Source: CALKWS01 sp048594865
GTDB taxonomy: Bacteria; Actinomycetota; Actinomycetes; Actinomycetales; Beutenbergiaceae
Assembly (NCBI GenBank): GCA_048594865.1
Contig: JBMDWZ010000261.1
Span: 1 to 7,049, forward strand
Direction of reading: 5' to 3'
Length of the DNA: 7,049 nucleotides
Shown here: piece after piece, positions 5,721-7,049 of the stretch
Layout: every line of letters starts with the position of its first letter
Position numbering within the stretch: position 1 is the first letter of the stretch
The notes under the pieces: generated by a model
What the model was told of the DNA's origin: nothing
Databases searched by the model: none
Seen by the model: only the letters and a program-made list of their open reading frames with translations
Program-made: the position numbers and the translations under genes

Positions 5721-5725
5721 TTGAC

Positions 5726-7024
5726 ATGACTGACGCCTCGGCGAACCCCGCGACCTTGAAGGTGGCTGACCACGAACTACAGTTCGAGCGGTACCCCGCC
5801 AGCGAGGGTAACGACGGGCTGGGGATTGCATCGCTGCTCAAGGAGACCGGATTGGTCACCTTGGACCCAGGCTTTATGAACACCGCCAACTGCGAGTCCA
5901 AGATCACCTACATCGATGGTGATGAGGGCATCCTGCGCTACCGCGGGTACCCGATCGACCAGTTGGCTGAGAAGTCCTCCTTCCTGGAAGTGGCCTACCT
6001 GCTGATCCACGGCGAACTCCCCAGTGAGTCCGAGCTCTCGGCGTTCGTGGAGCGGATCGAGCGGCACACCCACTTGCACGACAACTTCAAGGCCCTCATT
6101 GGCGCCTTCCCCGCCGATGCGCACCCGATGGCCGTGCTCACCTCCGCGGTGTCGGCACTGCCCGGGTACTACCCCGAGAGCGTGGACCCCTTCGACGAGC
6201 ACGCCGTTGAGCTGGCCACCGTGTTGCTGTTGGCGAAGCTGCCGACGATCGCGGCCTACGCGTTCCGGCAGTCCGGCGGCGAAGAGATGATCGGAGCCGA
6301 CCAGTCCCTGGGTTACTTGGAAGACTTCCTGCGGATGAGCTTCGCCAAGCCGGGGTCGGAGTATGAGACCAACCCCTCGCTGGTCAAGGCGCTGAACCTG
6401 CTGCTGATCCTGCACGCGGACCACGAGCAGAACTGCTCCACCTCCACGGTGCGGATCGTGGGCTCGGCGCACGCGAACCTGTACGCCAGCGTGTCCGCTG
6501 GGATCGGGGCACTGTCCGGCCCGCTGCACGGCGGTGCGAACGAAGCCGTGCTGGACATGCTCGCCGAGATCCGCGACTCCGATGATGACGTGGACACCTT
6601 CATGACGCGCGTGAAGAACAAGGAAAAGGGCGTGCGCCTGATGGGCTTCGGCCACCGGGTGTACAAGAACTACGACCCGCGCGCAGCCATCGTCAAGGAC
6701 GTGGCAGCCGAGGTGCTGGCCGAACTGGGCGTTCAGGACGAACTGCTCGACATCGCCCGACGGCTGGAAGAGATCGCGCTGTCCGACGACTACTTCATCC
6801 AGCGAAAGCTCTACCCCAACGTGGACTTCTACACCGGGGTTATTTACAAGGCCATGGGCTTCCCCGAGCGCATGTTCACTCCGCTGTTCGCCGTCGGGCG
6901 GGCGCCGGGCTGGATCGCGCAGTGGCGAGAGATGATGAGCGACCCGACCACGAAGATTGGCCGTCCGCGCCAGGTGTACACCGGCGCCACCGCCCGGGAC
7001 TACGTGGAGTTGGGCAACCGCTGA
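5726..7024 (+). CDS. gltA: Citrate synthase
   Basis: 432 residues, matching the roughly 430-residue hexameric (type II) citrate synthases of actinobacteria such as Mycobacterium GltA2. It condenses acetyl-CoA and oxaloacetate to citrate and CoA, the entry step of the TCA cycle, in the cytoplasm. The catalytic triad is visible: His268 in 'GPLHGGANEAVL', His310 in 'MGFGHRVYKNYDPRA' and Asp367 in 'YPNVDFYTG'. Other family hallmarks are 'ITYIDGDEGILRYRGYPIDQL' near the N-terminus (with one substitution-free GYPI core), 'HADHEQNCSTSTVR' and the C-terminal 'PGWIAQWREM' and 'KIGRPRQVYTG' stretches. A 2-methylcitrate synthase is less likely, because those are usually shorter (about 370-390 residues) and sit beside prp genes. 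The gene has its own predicted promoter and symmetric leader elements. Only 25 bases follow its stop, with no terminator visible. Confidence -1.
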   Translation: MTDASANPATLKVADHELQFERYPASEGNDGLGIASLLKETGLVTLDPGFMNTANCESKITYIDGDEGILRYRGYPIDQLAEKSSFLEVAYLLIHGELPSESELSAFVERIERHTHLHDNFKALIGAFPADAHPMAVLTSAVSALPGYYPESVDPFDEHAVELATVLLLAKLPTIAAYAFRQSGGEEMIGADQSLGYLEDFLRMSFAKPGSEYETNPSLVKALNLLLILHADHEQNCSTSTVRIVGSAHANLYASVSAGIGALSGPLHGGANEAVLDMLAEIRDSDDDVDTFMTRVKNKEKGVRLMGFGHRVYKNYDPRAAIVKDVAAEVLAELGVQDELLDIARRLEEIALSDDYFIQRKLYPNVDFYTGVIYKAMGFPERMFTPLFAVGRAPGWIAQWREMMSDPTTKIGRPRQVYTGATARDYVELGNR

Positions 7025-7049
7025 ACGCTTGAGCGCGGCCGGTGAGCAA

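Noticed and set aside
5648..5725. Upstream in-frame ATG for gltA
   Set aside because: It falls within the predicted promoter -10 and palindrome region and lacks a ribosome site; citrate synthases of this group begin near the 5726 start.
5777..6655. A 292-codon minus-strand open frame opposite gltA
   Set aside because: It is a His/Gln/Val-rich shadow of the citrate synthase codons, without a domain or start signal.

Overview
This window looks like chromosomal housekeeping DNA from a high-GC Gram-positive bacterium (Actinomycetota, most plausibly a Micrococcales-type lineage; the genus cannot be fixed from the sequence). The grounds are the GC-rich third codon positions, frequent GTG/TTG starts, a mycothiol-type deacetylase C-terminus, and the gene order mycothiol deacetylase, seven-iron ferredoxin, DAP-pathway aminotransferase. 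From memory, the pair fdxC-aminotransferase occurs in Mycobacterium (Rv1177-Rv1178) and Corynebacterium (fdxC-dapC).

Layout. 1-749 is the 3' part of a plus-strand gene that is open at the left edge. It encodes an MshB-like deacetylase C-terminus that runs without a stop into a four-helix membrane domain. Its stop overlaps the start of a small flavin reductase-domain gene (742-1287). After a 98-base gap comes a large membrane-anchored, peptidoglycan-facing VanW-family protein (1386-3767). It has a roughly 220-residue acidic, low-complexity cytoplasmic tail and starts with TTG. Its stop codon interlocks with the stop of a convergent small minus-strand gene (3764-3985), which encodes what looks like a stand-alone Rv0428c-type SH3-like domain. 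A divergent intergenic region (3986-4119) separates that gene from fdxA/fdxC (4120-4446), dapC (4460-5587) and, after a structured 138-base leader, citrate synthase gltA (5726-7024).

How the genes relate. The themes are redox and thiol metabolism (mycothiol deacetylase, flavin reductase, ferredoxin), cell-wall building (dapC supplies meso-diaminopimelate; the VanW protein sits in the wall space) and entry into the TCA cycle (gltA). fdxA and dapC probably form one transcript. gltA probably has its own promoter, because its leader holds a plausible -35/-10 pair, a long inverted repeat overlapping it and a perfect 14-base palindrome near the predicted transcription start.

I found no mobile element, CRISPR array, tRNA/rRNA, toxin-antitoxin or clearly new defence-type system. 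The points most worth a second look are the MshB-membrane fusion, the isolated SH3-like gene and the symmetric elements in front of gltA.
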